From: Sipunculus nudus
Lineage: Eukaryota; Annelida; Sipuncula; Golfingiida; Sipunculidae
Length of the DNA stretch: 64,000 bases
Direction: 5' to 3'
NCBI GenBank assembly: GCA_026874595.1
Contig: CM049311.1
Span: 50,843,676-50,907,675 of the forward strand
Below the pieces are notes generated by a model, which was not told the DNA's origin, did not search any database, and saw only the letters and a program-made list of their open reading frames with translations. Position numbers and translations under genes: made by a program. Shown piece by piece: positions 24,946 to 37,100 of this stretch. Numbering within the stretch: position 1 is the stretch's first letter; every line of letters starts with the position of its first letter.

Positions 24946-25140
24946 ATGGCCTCAAGCAAGTATGGCTCTAAAGGGAGCCCAAAGAAATTACTGCTCACAC
25001 AGGATGATACAAAGGTCCTTGGAAAAAATCTGAAACAGCGAAGGGAGAAGACGGTACCACCAACCAAGTTCAAAACCAACCTACACAAGACCCACAACAG
25101 CAACTGGACACCAATGGCTAACAAGGCATCTAATGAACAA
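24946..25140 (+). CDS. ECT2L: ECT2L coding exon 1 (residues 1-65)
   Basis: Basic, lysine-rich N-terminus starting [14 protein letters not shown], with no signal peptide or membrane segment. The ATG context AAAAATGGC is good, and it is the first in-frame ATG after the acceptor at 24941. Ends in phase 0 at CAA with donor GTAAGA. Confidence 0.75.
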
Positions 25141-28100
25141 GTAAGATCAATGAGTTCAGTAGATGAATATTCTTAACTTGAATATATACAGTGGAACCTG
25201 TCTGAAGAACCACCTCACTACTAAGACCACCTGTCTATCAAGACCACCCCTGAGTGAACCAAAAGCATTCATATTGGTTATAACTGACCTCTCTAATAAG
25301 ACTACCTGTGAATAAAGACCACTTTTGGTCAGGCTCCCAGGTGGTTATATTACACAGCTTTTACTGTGGTAACTGAACCAGATTATTAGGACTTATTGAG
25401 AGCCAGGCACATTTTTGCTTTGAATGTATGCCATGATTAAATAATTTTACCAGAAACAGATCCAGGGGCAAGGGGCCTACCCAACCCCAACCCTTTTTTT
25501 AAGCCACTGCAACCCTTTTTTAAGAGTTTCAAACCAATTTTGTGACCTGGATCCCCTCTTTTCTGGACCTGGGGACCTTTTTTAGCTTTGTCATTAGTCT
25601 TCCTGGGTTGGACACCTTTTCCATGATCCTGGATCCACCCCTGTTTACAAGGGTCAGGGGATCTACTTCACATTACTGCTATGTAGGTTCACAGACCTAC
25701 AAGGCGGTGATATGGGGCTCAATATGGCAATGATATGGTACTTCATTGTGGGCTTGCATAGAGACAGAACATTACTGATAAAAGGAATACATCTTCAGTT
25801 ATCAGAATAGTAAATCAGGCCTTCTGTTAACTGTACACAAGGTCATTGATTTATTCATTTTAAAATGTCACTTGTTTCATGTTGTAATATTGGTGTCTTT
25901 CAGATTTATAAGGAGAGGAGGGAATTGATATCAAATTGGGTAAGTAAGAATTTTCAGGAGCATCTGAAATTATCTTCATCAGATAATAATGAATAGTGAA
26001 GTGATTTTATTGAAACCTCAGCTGTACTGATTTAAGTTAGAGTTATTGACAGTGATTTATTTGAAAGTCAATTATCAAGCAATTTAGCATACCAGCTGTA
26101 TGGATAAGAAGATGTTATACCTGATAATACGGTATCTCTTTTTTGCAGTTTGACTTGTGGACTGACTCACAGCGTCGGCGTTTCTTGGACCTTATTTTAC
26201 GGCAGTGTCGTCGTAACCAGTTAGGTTTCATTCACAACTGGTTCCAGGAGCGTGTACCACTTCGTCACTTAGACTTTACCACTGTTTTACCGCGCATGTT
26301 ATCACTCTACATTTTCTCTTTCCTGGATCCACGAAGTCTTTGCCGAGCATCCCAAGTCTGCTGGCACTGGAAGTTCTTGACGGAACAGGTCAGGTGGCAA
26401 TGATTATAATTATGATTGTTCTGTTAATGTTAAAGCTTGCCTGCAAAATCAACTTGTTTAAAGAGTAATTTTTTGTGTGAAAATAATGCTAATAATACTT
26501 TTTACTATTTTATCTTTACCTTATCTCTGAAATTTTATTTTTAGCATTTCTCTTTTTTTCCTCTTATTTCAGTAAGAGAAGTTAAACAGTTACATTATTG
26601 TGATAGACTTCTGAAAGAGCAAAGGGACATTTCATGCTTTTTCCTTTTTTTGGTGTTCAGCATGTATTTCAACAGGTTCAAAATGCTATATTTGGAATAT
26701 ATAATTAATATATAGATAAAAAAAAATACATTTATTTATATGGAGATGTTTGTACAATTTAACTTTTTTCACATTTTTTTTTTAAAGTTAGTTACTCTTT
26801 TTAAAGAGCACACATCTTCCATGATGTGTTTGGTTTTAAAATCAAATGGCCCAGTATCAACAAATTAGGAAAAGAAATCATATAGTATTAGGGTTGGGTT
26901 TTTTACTGTAAAAAAAACCTTTTTTTTACATTTCAGTGTAAAAATCTTGTAAATAATTGTTATTAAGCTAAAAAATGAAAATACCCTAGTGCATCCTTAC
27001 AAGTTTATTTGAAACCTCTCACATTTTAAGTACGGTTATATCATATGGTGTATCATGTCATACATGTGCACAACATTACTTTGTATAAACTGAGTGACAT
27101 ATACAGTCCTAATATTCACCATGTAAGTGAATATTTTATAGTGTTCTCCCTCTCAGAGCCCTATAGCAAAACACTAGCTTCAAAGTATTCTTTGCTCCCA
27201 GTCTGTTTCCCATTTATGCACTTCAGTTAAGTTATATATATCCTAAATTTGAGAATATCCTTTCAATTGAAACATGAAACAAATTAACAAACTCAGGGTC
27301 ACCTCTGTCCTTGAATAGACAAAGATGCACAGCACAAGCCTTTTGGCAGCTGATATTGGGAAATCATGACCCAACAGTAAGTTGTTGAATAGGTACCAGT
27401 CAGCCTGAGGCCCAACAGGAAGTTGTTGAATAGGTACCAGTCAGCCTGAAGCCCAACAGGAAGTTGTTGAATAGGTACCAGTCAGCCTGAAGCCCAACAG
27501 GAAGTTGTTGAATAGGTACCAGTCAGCCTGAAGCCCAACAGGAAGTTGTTGAATAGGTACCAGTCAGCCTGAAGCCCCACAAGGGAGTTGTTGAAAAGGT
27601 ACCAGTCAGCCTGAAGCCCAACAGGAAGTTGTTGAATAGGTACCAGTCAGCCTGAAGCCCAACAGGAAGTTGTTGAATAGGTACCAGTCAGCCTGAAGCC
27701 CAACAGGAAGTTGTTGAATAGGTACCAGTCAGCCTGAAGCCCAACAGGAAGTTGTTGAATAGGTACCAGTCAGCCTGAAGCCCAACAGGAAGTTGTTGAA
27801 TAGGTACCAGTCAGCCTGAAGCCCAACAGGAATTTGTTGAATAGGTACCAGTCAGCCTGAAGCCCAACAGGAATTTGTTGAATAGGTACCAGTCAGCCTG
27901 AAGCCCAACAGGAATTTGTTGAATAGGTACCAGTCAGCCTGAAGCCCAACAGGAAGTTGTTGAATAGGTACCAGTCAGCCTGAAGCCCAACAGGAAGTTG
28001 TTGAATAGGTACCAGTCAGCCTGAAGCCCAACAGGAAGTTGTTGAATAGGTACCAGTCAGCCTGAAGCCCAACAGGAAGTTGTTGAATAGGTACCAGTCA

Positions 28101-31100
28101 GCCTGAAGCCCAACAGGAATTTGTTGAATAGGTACCAGTCAGCCAGACACCCAACAGGAAGTTGTTGAATAGGTACCAGTCAGCCTGAAGCCTAACAGGA
28201 AGTTGTTGAATAGGTACCAGTCAGCCTGAAGCCCAACAGGAAGTTGTTGAATAGGTACCATTCAGCCTAAAGCCCAACAGGAAGTTGTTGAATAGGTACC
28301 AGTCAGCCTGAAGCCCAACAGGAAGTTGTTGAATGGGTACCAGTCAGCCTGAAGCCCAACAGGAAGTTGTTGAATAGGTACCAGTCAGCCTGAAGCCCAA
28401 CAGGAAGTTGTTGAATAGGTACCAGTCAGCCTGAAGCCCAACAGGAAGTTGTTGAATAGGTACCAGTCAGCCTGAAGCCCAACAGGAAGTTGTTGAATAG
28501 GTACCAGTCAGCCAGACACCCAACAGGAAGTTGTTGAATAGGTACCAGTCAGCCTGAAGCCCATTGCTTATTGACATGATTAGTACATTAACCCCAAGCC
28601 TCTCGGAACATGTATCTCCTAAGCTTTGGTCATCAATAAAGTTTCTTTGATGAACTCATTTAGTTTTTTACAGTTTTTTACACATGGGGTAAAAAAAATA
28701 TTTTTTAAATTATGTTAATTAACCATGTAAATAACGTCATTGTAAAAAAAATTGCCAACCCTGTTTAGTATACTACTGTATTGCAAAAATGGCACAAATG
28801 GAAATAGCATTTTTATATTAATTATAATAATTATATCTTTAACCATATTTTTATATACATAATTAAAGGCTTAATTAAAACTGTTATTAAAAACTGGTTG
28901 ATTCCAAGGGGGAAATTTCAATTAACTGAAAATTTCAATTATTAAAAAAAAGCATGCCTGTATTTGGATCATTTATCATGCCTAGGCCAAGCTTGGGGTG
29001 TACATAAGCAAGTTATGATTATTTCTGTCATTTGGTTCAACCTGAACATTTCCTAGGATGTGATAAACAACATGCTCTGTGGTTTCAAATAAGCCCAATG
29101 TATGTACTTTAAATTGCCTTTGCCAGCATGAAATAAAAAGGTAGAAGGAGTGAAAACAGAATCTGTGTCAGCCCTGGACCAATAAGGAGTGTAGTTAATA
29201 ACAAGGTTTTGATAGTAAATGTTTCAGTAAAATGGAGAATTTACTACATATTAGAAAAGCAATGTTTGGGGACTTTATTTAAATTTAAATTAACTAGATT
29301 TCAATCAAGTGCAACCAGCTGTATTTTCTAATGGTTTATTTGGAGATGATAGCAGTAAAATCTGTGGTTGATGGGTTACCTTACTGATGGTGTTATATTG
29401 GGACAACTTTTTTTACAGGATGAGTTGTGGCTGCCCAAGTGTCTGAAGCTGGGATGGTTCCTGCCATACCATCCTGAGGAGAATGAATACGGGGCCTGGA
29501 AGAGACACTACGTGGCTTGTATCAAGACCCTTGATATGGATGTGCCTGCCAAAGATCCGGTAAGAAAATTGTTCCTCCTAGAGGTCAAAAGATCTTCAAT
29601 ATTATATAGATCTTTTTTTTTCTCTCTCATTTTTTTGGTGGAGGTAACCTACCTCCATTTTTTTAATGCTGACTTATCTAAATCTTAACCTAAGTATGTA
29701 CATCTGCAGAGTTTCCATTTCAGTTTGGAACTACTTGACAGGGTAATAGCACTCGCTTCCTATCATTTTTTAAAATTTTGTATCCTGGTGTCACCCAGGC
29801 CCGGTGTCTACCACACCTGCGGGTCCTGGGTGTATAATCATTCCCATTGCTGGGTCATAACTCTCAGTAACCCCCCAAAGACGCACTCGTATGTGAGTGA
29901 TACATGGCTTTGGGGCATAGCCTTTCCATTAAGCCTGCAGAGCGCTCACCCTGGGTAGGGGCCGACCGTGAATAACCTCACCGCCTCAGCTGAGATTCGA
30001 ACCCACAATCTCCCGGCTTTGAGTTCTGCGCTCTACCCCCTGAGCCACAAAAGCCGGTTATTATATAGATCTTGCACATATATTTGCTCAGATATTGTGG
30101 ACAAAGCCATGATTTGTACTTCAATGAGAGCTGCAGCTAACTGAAATTAGTGTTTTGAGAGCAATAATAACTATATATAGATGAAGTTGACCACTAGCTA
30201 CCGTTAAGATATTCTCTGACTCGTGTGAATTATTGATGGTCGGAAACATGAATTTGTGGATTACCTTGATCCACATAAACCACAAAATTAAAATCCCAAC
30301 TAATTTTTCTGAATCAACAGTATGTAAAGAAAATGTATTTGTTGCTATTTTATCAGCTGAGTTATTTTCTGTGCTTGCAAGCAAACTTAGCATCATAGGC
30401 AGTTTGATAAAATATGTTTATATATTTCCAACCTTATGACCAGTCTGCAATGTACGGGACACTCGGAGATGGTGCGTCAAAGAAGTTGAAGCTGAAAGTT
30501 GCATCCAAGAAAGCCCTGACCCTGCATCCCGATGTCAGTGGTAGGTAACTATAGGTTCCTTCTCTCTCTCTGACCCTGCATCCCGATGTCAGTGGTAGGT
30601 AACTATAGGTTCCTTCTCTCTCTCTGACCCTGCATCCCGATGTCAGTGGTAGGTAACTATAGGTTCCTTCTGTCTCTCTGACCCTGCATCCCGATGTCAG
30701 TGTTAGGTAACTATAGGTTCCTTCTCTCTCTCTGACCCTGCATTCCGATGTCAGTGTTAGGTAACTATAGGTTCCTTCTCTCGCTCTGACCCTGCATCCC
30801 GATGTCAGTGTTAGGTAACTATAGGTTCCTTCTCTCTCTCTGACCCTGCATCCCGATGTCAGTGGTAGGTAACTATAGGTTCCTTCTCTCTCTCTGACCC
30901 TGCTTTCTGAAGTCAGTGGTAGGTAACTATAGGTTCCTTCTCTCTCTCTGACCCTGCATCCCAATGTCAGTGGTAGGTAACTATAGGTTCCTTCTCTCTC
31001 TCTGACCCTGCATCCCGATGTCAGTGGTAGGTAACTATAGGTTTCTTCTCTCTCTCTGACCCTGCATCCCGATGTCAGTGGTAGGGAACTATAGGTTCCT

Positions 31101-34100
31101 TCTCTCTCTCTGACCCTGCTTTCTGAAGTCAGTGGTAGGTAACTATAGGTTCCTTCTCTCTCTCTGACCCTGCATCCCGATGTCAGTGGTAGGTAACTAT
31201 AGGTTCCTTCTCTCTCTCTGACCCTGCATCCCGATGTCAGTGGTAGGTAACTATAGGTTTCTTCTCTCTCTCTGACCCTGCATCCCGATGTCAGTGGTAG
31301 GTAACTATAGGTTCCTTCTCTCTCTCTGACCCTGCTTTCTGAAGTCAGTGGTAGGTAACTATAGGTTCCTTCTCTCGCTCTGACCCTGCTTTCTGAAGTC
31401 AGTGGTAGGTAACTATAGGTTCCTTCTCTCTCTCTGACCCTGCATCCCGATGTCAGTGTTAGGTAACTATAGGTTCCTTCTCTTTCTCTGACCCTGCATC
31501 CCGATGTCAGTGTTAGGTAACTATAGTTCCTTCTCTCTCTCTGACCCTGCATCCTTATGTCAGTGGTAGGTAACTATAGGTTCCTTCTCTCTCTCTGACC
31601 CTGCTTTCTGAAGTCAGTGGTAGGTAACTATAGGTTCCTTCTCTCTCTCTGACCCTGCATCCCGATGTCAGTGGTAGGTAACTATAGGTTCCTTCTCTCT
31701 CTCTGACCCTGCATCCCGATGTCAGTGGTAGGTAACTATAGGTTCCTTCTCTCTCTCTGACCCTGCATCCCGATGTCAGTGGTAGGTAACTATAGGTTCC
31801 TTCTCTCTCTCTGACCCTGCTTCCCGATGTCAGTGGTAGGTAACTATAGGTTCCTTCTCTCTCTCTGACCCTGCATCCTGATGTCAGTGTTAGGTAACTA
31901 TAGGTTCCTTCTCTCTCTCTGACCCTGCATCCCGATGTCAGTGATAGGTAACTATAGGTTCCTTCTCTCTCTCTGACCCTGCATCCCGATGTCAGTGGTA
32001 GGTAACTGTAGGTTCCTTCTCTCTCTCTGACCCTGCATCCCGATGTCAGTGGTAGGTAAACTATAGGTTCCTTCTCTCTCTCTGACCCTGCATCCCGATG
32101 TCAGTGGTAGGTAACTATAGGTTCCTTCTCTCTCTCTGACCCTGCATCCCGATGTCAGTGGTAGGTAACTATAGGTTCCTTCTCTCTCTCTGACCCTGCA
32201 TCCCGATGTCAGTGTTAGGTAACTATAGGTTCCTTCTCTCTCTCAGACCCTGCTTTCTGAAGTCAGTGGTAGGTAACTATAGGTTCCTTCTCTCTCTCTG
32301 ACCCTGCATCCATATGTCAGTGTTAGGTAACTATAGGTTCCTTCTCTCGCTCTGACCCTGCATCCCGATGTCAGTGTTAGGTAACTATAGGTTCCTTCTC
32401 TCTCTCTGACCCTGCATCCTGATGTCAGTGGTAGGTAACTATAGGTTCCTTCTCTCTCTCTGACCCTGCATCCTGATGTCAGTGGTAGGTAACTATAGGT
32501 TCCTTCTCTCGCTCTGACCCTGCATCCCGATGTCAGTGGTAGGTAACTATAGGTTCCTTCTCTCTCTCTGACCCTGCATCCTGATGTCAGTGGTAGGTAA
32601 CTATAGGTTCCTTCTCTCTCTCTGACCCTGCATCCCGATGTCAGTGGTAGGTAACTATAGGTTCCTTCTCTGGCTCTGACCCTGCATCCCGATGTCAGTG
32701 GTAGGTAACTATAGGTTCCTTCTCTCTCTCTGACCCTGCATCCCGATGTCAGTGGTAGGTAACTATAGGTTCCTTCTCTCTCTCTGACCCTGCATCCCGA
32801 TGTCAGTGGTAGGTAACTATAGGTTCCTTCTCTCTCTCTGACCCTGCATACTGATGTCAGTGGTAGGTAACTATAGGTTCCTTCTCTCTCTCTGACCCTG
32901 CTTACTGATGTCAGTGGTAGGTGACTATAGGTCTCTTTTCTGTTTGACTTTACTTTCTGATTGCAGTAGGTGATTATGGGTCTCTTCAATCCAGTTCATT
33001 GTACCATTACAGTCTCTATGTAGCCCAGTATAATGGATTCACTAAAGAAACCAAAAAAGTTAATAAAATTTGCTGGTTCAACTGCAGATTTTTTTATCTT
33101 TTTTAGTCTGGAATAGCTGTGCAGTGTTATAAGTAAGACTGTTTATGTTTTGTACTCACATAGCTTTACTTTGTTGTAATAAGCACAGATTCTCAAGTAT
33201 CATATTCACAACCTGAAGCGTGATTTCTCAGTTTTAAGAATGCCTCCATAACCACAATTGGCACTAAGGTTTAATGCATTGTTTGAAGACCTAGTTGTGG
33301 CTGAAGTTCTTTGTTATTTCCATTTTAGAATATTAATGGTTACATTATGAAGTTATTTGTGGATTTCTCCTGTATTTCCAAAGATGAAGTCCTGAAAACA
33401 CGGCCCCCATGGCAAGGTCCTGATTATAAACCCAAGGACCTGGAGCTAGCAAGGACAGCAGTCAAAGAGGGCTTCAACCCTAACAATCCCTCCCTTCCTC
33501 CAAACTATCTCAAATTCTACGACCGCTATGGTACTCCAAAGAAAACTGCCAGGATGTCATCAAAATCTGGGCTTGTTGAATATGGTCTGACAACCACAAA
33601 TAGGAAAGTGAAACACCGTGCTCTCATGGTAAATATTCCACAACCACACACAGGAAAGTGAAACACCGTGCTCTCATCGTAAATATCCCACAACCACAAA
33701 CAGGAAAGTGAAACACCATGCTCTCATGGTAAATATTCCACAACCACACACAGGAAAGTGAAACACCATGCTCTTATCATAAATATTCCACAACCACACA
33801 CAGGAAAGTGAAACACTGTGCTCTCATGGTAAATATTCCACAACCACACACAGGAAAGTGAAACACTGTGCTCTCATGATAAATATTCCACAACCACACA
33901 CAGGAAAGTGAAACACTGTGCTCTCATGATAAATATTCCACAACCACAAATAGGAAAGTGAAACACTGTGCTCTCATGGTAAATATTCCACAACCACACA
34001 CAGGAAAGTGAAACACTGTGCTCTCATGGTAAATATTCCACAACCACACACAGGAAAGTGAAACACTGTGCTCTCATGATAAATATTCCACAACCACACA

Positions 34101-37100
34101 CAGGAAAGTGAAACACTGTGCTCTCATGGTAAATATTCCACAACCACAAATAGGAAAGTGAAACACTGTGCTCTCATGGTAAATATTCCACAACCACACA
34201 CAGGAAAGTGAAACACTGTGCTCTCATGATAAATATTCCACAACCACACATAGGAAAGTGAATCATCATGCTCTCATGGTAAATATTCCACAACCACACA
34301 CAGGAAAGTGAAACACCATGCTCTCATGGTAAATATTCCACAACCACAAACAGGAAAGTGAAACACCATGCTCTCATGGTAAATATTCCACAACCACACA
34401 CAGGAAAGTGAAACACCATGCTCTCATCATAAATATTCCACAACCACACACAGGAAAGTGAAACACTGTGCTCTCATGGTAAATATTCCACAACCACACA
34501 CAGGAAAGTGAAACACCGTGCTCTCATGGTAAATATTCCACAACCACACACAGGAAAGTGAAACACTGTGCTCTCATGGTAAATATTCCACAACCACACA
34601 CAGGAAAGTGAAACATCATGCTCTCATGGTAAATATTCCACAACCACACACAGGAAAGTGAAACACTGTGCTCTCATGGTAAATATTCCACAACCACACA
34701 CAGGAAAGTGAAACACTGTGCTCTCTTGGTAAATATTCCACAACCACACACAGGAAAGTGAAACACCATGCTCTCATGGTAAATATTCCACAAATACACA
34801 CAGGAAAATGAAACACCATGCTCTCATGGTAAATATTCCACAACCACACACAGGAAAGTGAAAAACCATGCTCTCATGGTAAATATTCCACAAATACACA
34901 CAGGAAAATGAAACACCATGCTCTCATGGTAAATATTCCACAAATACACACAGGAAAGTGAAACACCATGCTCTCATGGTAAATATTCCACAACCACACA
35001 CAGGAAAGTGAAACACCATGCTCTCATGGTAAATATTCCACAAATACACACAGGAAAGTGAAACACCATGCTCTCATGGTAAATATTCCACAAATACACA
35101 CAGGAAAGTGAAACATCATGCTCTCATGGTAAATATTCCACAACCACACACAGGAAAGTGAAACACCATGCTCTCATGGTAAATATTCCACAACCACACA
35201 CAGGAAAGTGAAACACTGTGCTCTCATGGTAAATATTCCACAACCACACACAGGAAAGTGAAACACTGTGCTCATATGGTAAATATTCCACAAGCACACT
35301 CAGGAAAGTGAAACACCATGCTCTCATGGTAAATATTCCACAACCACACACAGGAAAGCATTGCACATGGTCTCATTGTAGATATAGTCATAAACTGGAA
35401 AGTGAAAGTATGTAAATATAAATATGAAGAACAGGTATTTAAAAATGATGTTCATGAATTATTGAAGAAATAGGTTTCTCTGAATAATTAAAAGTATGTG
35501 TAAGACATGAATAATTATAATTAGGGTTTTTAGTCAAGTGTTTCAAATATAATTTAATTACAATAATTGGATCAGAATAACAATGATCCAAAGAGACATA
35601 AAACAGATGTTATGTTTTAACACTGAATTATCCTTCACTGTTCCTCAGCCACTAGGTTTATAAATTTCAATAATTGAATATTCTTTCCACTGTTGCACAC
35701 AGATGGTTGATCAGGTAAGATATCGGTTTATAGATGAAAAGGAAAAAACTGCTGTTTCCTGTTTTATCCACAGATATCTGAATTTACCCTGAAATTAATA
35801 TTTACAAATGATAATTGACATTTAATTTAAGAATTAACAAAAGCATTTGCTCTTGAGGCTGTCAAATTAGGGAATTTTCTTTACATTGTCATTATTGCTC
35901 CCACAGTATTTCAACTGCATTGAAAGTCACTGCAAGCAATTTATACTGTAGTAGATGCAGCTGTTGATATGTATTTTTTCTCAATTTTAATCTTGAAATT
36001 AAAAAAAAACTAAAATAGTTTGATTAATTTCTTCATGTATATGAATAAATCAGGTTTGATCAAAACACTGACAGAGCCATAAAAGCTTATATGTGTGTAT
36101 GTATGTTTGTTTGTGTAATAAGCTATGGTATGTTCATTGAGACCATTAATTGTAGATCGGTTATAAAAGTTATATTAAACTTAAGTATCAATGTTTTTCA
36201 GTCTAAGGATGACCTTGACCTTGAACAGCAGACGCATCACCAGCCGCTCTTGTACAGCATGGACTTGGAGAATTTCACGGAGCGCCGCATGATAGAACTG
36301 GTCAGAACGGACTGGAAGCCACCAGAGAAAAAGAAACCTGTCCAAACCAGGTAATGAAGATGTCAACCTTTAAGCCAGCCTCCCATCTACAATTTTTTTG
36401 CCATTAGATTTTATTTTATTGACCATAAATCTGCTATAAAGTTTCTCTAGCCAAGCATTATTATATACTATCTGATTTAGCATGCACCTCAACCAATTTT
36501 TCTGGCCATTTTGGTCACTTCTGGATTCATCTCCTGGATTGCTGTTGTTGTCCTGAATTATAAAAGAAGGAATCATTGCTTTAAAATTGGCAACTTGCCG
36601 TCTATTAGCAGTGCACAATTCATAAGCCTCAAGTGTCGCATGATGAAACTGTGCATTATCTGAGATTCTAAAAAGATCTCTGTGGAAACCTGAAATGAGG
36701 ACACTGTGACCTATATTCTGTGAGTTACAGGGGGTGTATGAGCAGTCCAGAAATGATATGAAATACAGAGAAATGGCCACGTATCTTAAGTTGGGCTTGA
36801 TCAATTGTACTTGGAGTCAGATTGCCAGAACTTCTCAGAATAGCTTTTTCTTATACAGAATACTAGTGGTGCCACCTATTATCTTATGGGGGTTTTGTGA
36901 TGTTTAATACCCCCATCACTGCCACTTAAGGATTGTGTGAGTTAATAACTAACAAACTAATCAGCAGAATTCCTTTATATTGTAAAAATGCATTGATATG
37001 AATCATAGGATGAAGCCTATTCAAATTAGGGTCAAGACCTTCAATATAAGAGTGGTGTTTATCTTGTATAATTTCATATTTGGTGAAAATTTTATATAAC

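Noticed and set aside
27320-27376. Possible extra ECT2L exon ending at the first unit of array A
   Set aside because: Its open frame does not match the phase-0 ends of exons 3 and 4, and the protein reads continuously without it. Kept only as a note in the findings.
27370-28562. CRISPR-like array
   Set aside because: Copies are directly adjacent without variable spacers, and the context is a eukaryotic intron.
30434-32989. Long minus-strand open frames (372 and 248 codons) with an 18-residue repeat containing [18 protein letters not shown]
   Set aside because: They are the antisense of the 54-bp minisatellite. The period is a multiple of three and the unit lacks stops on that strand. No splice or codon evidence for a gene.
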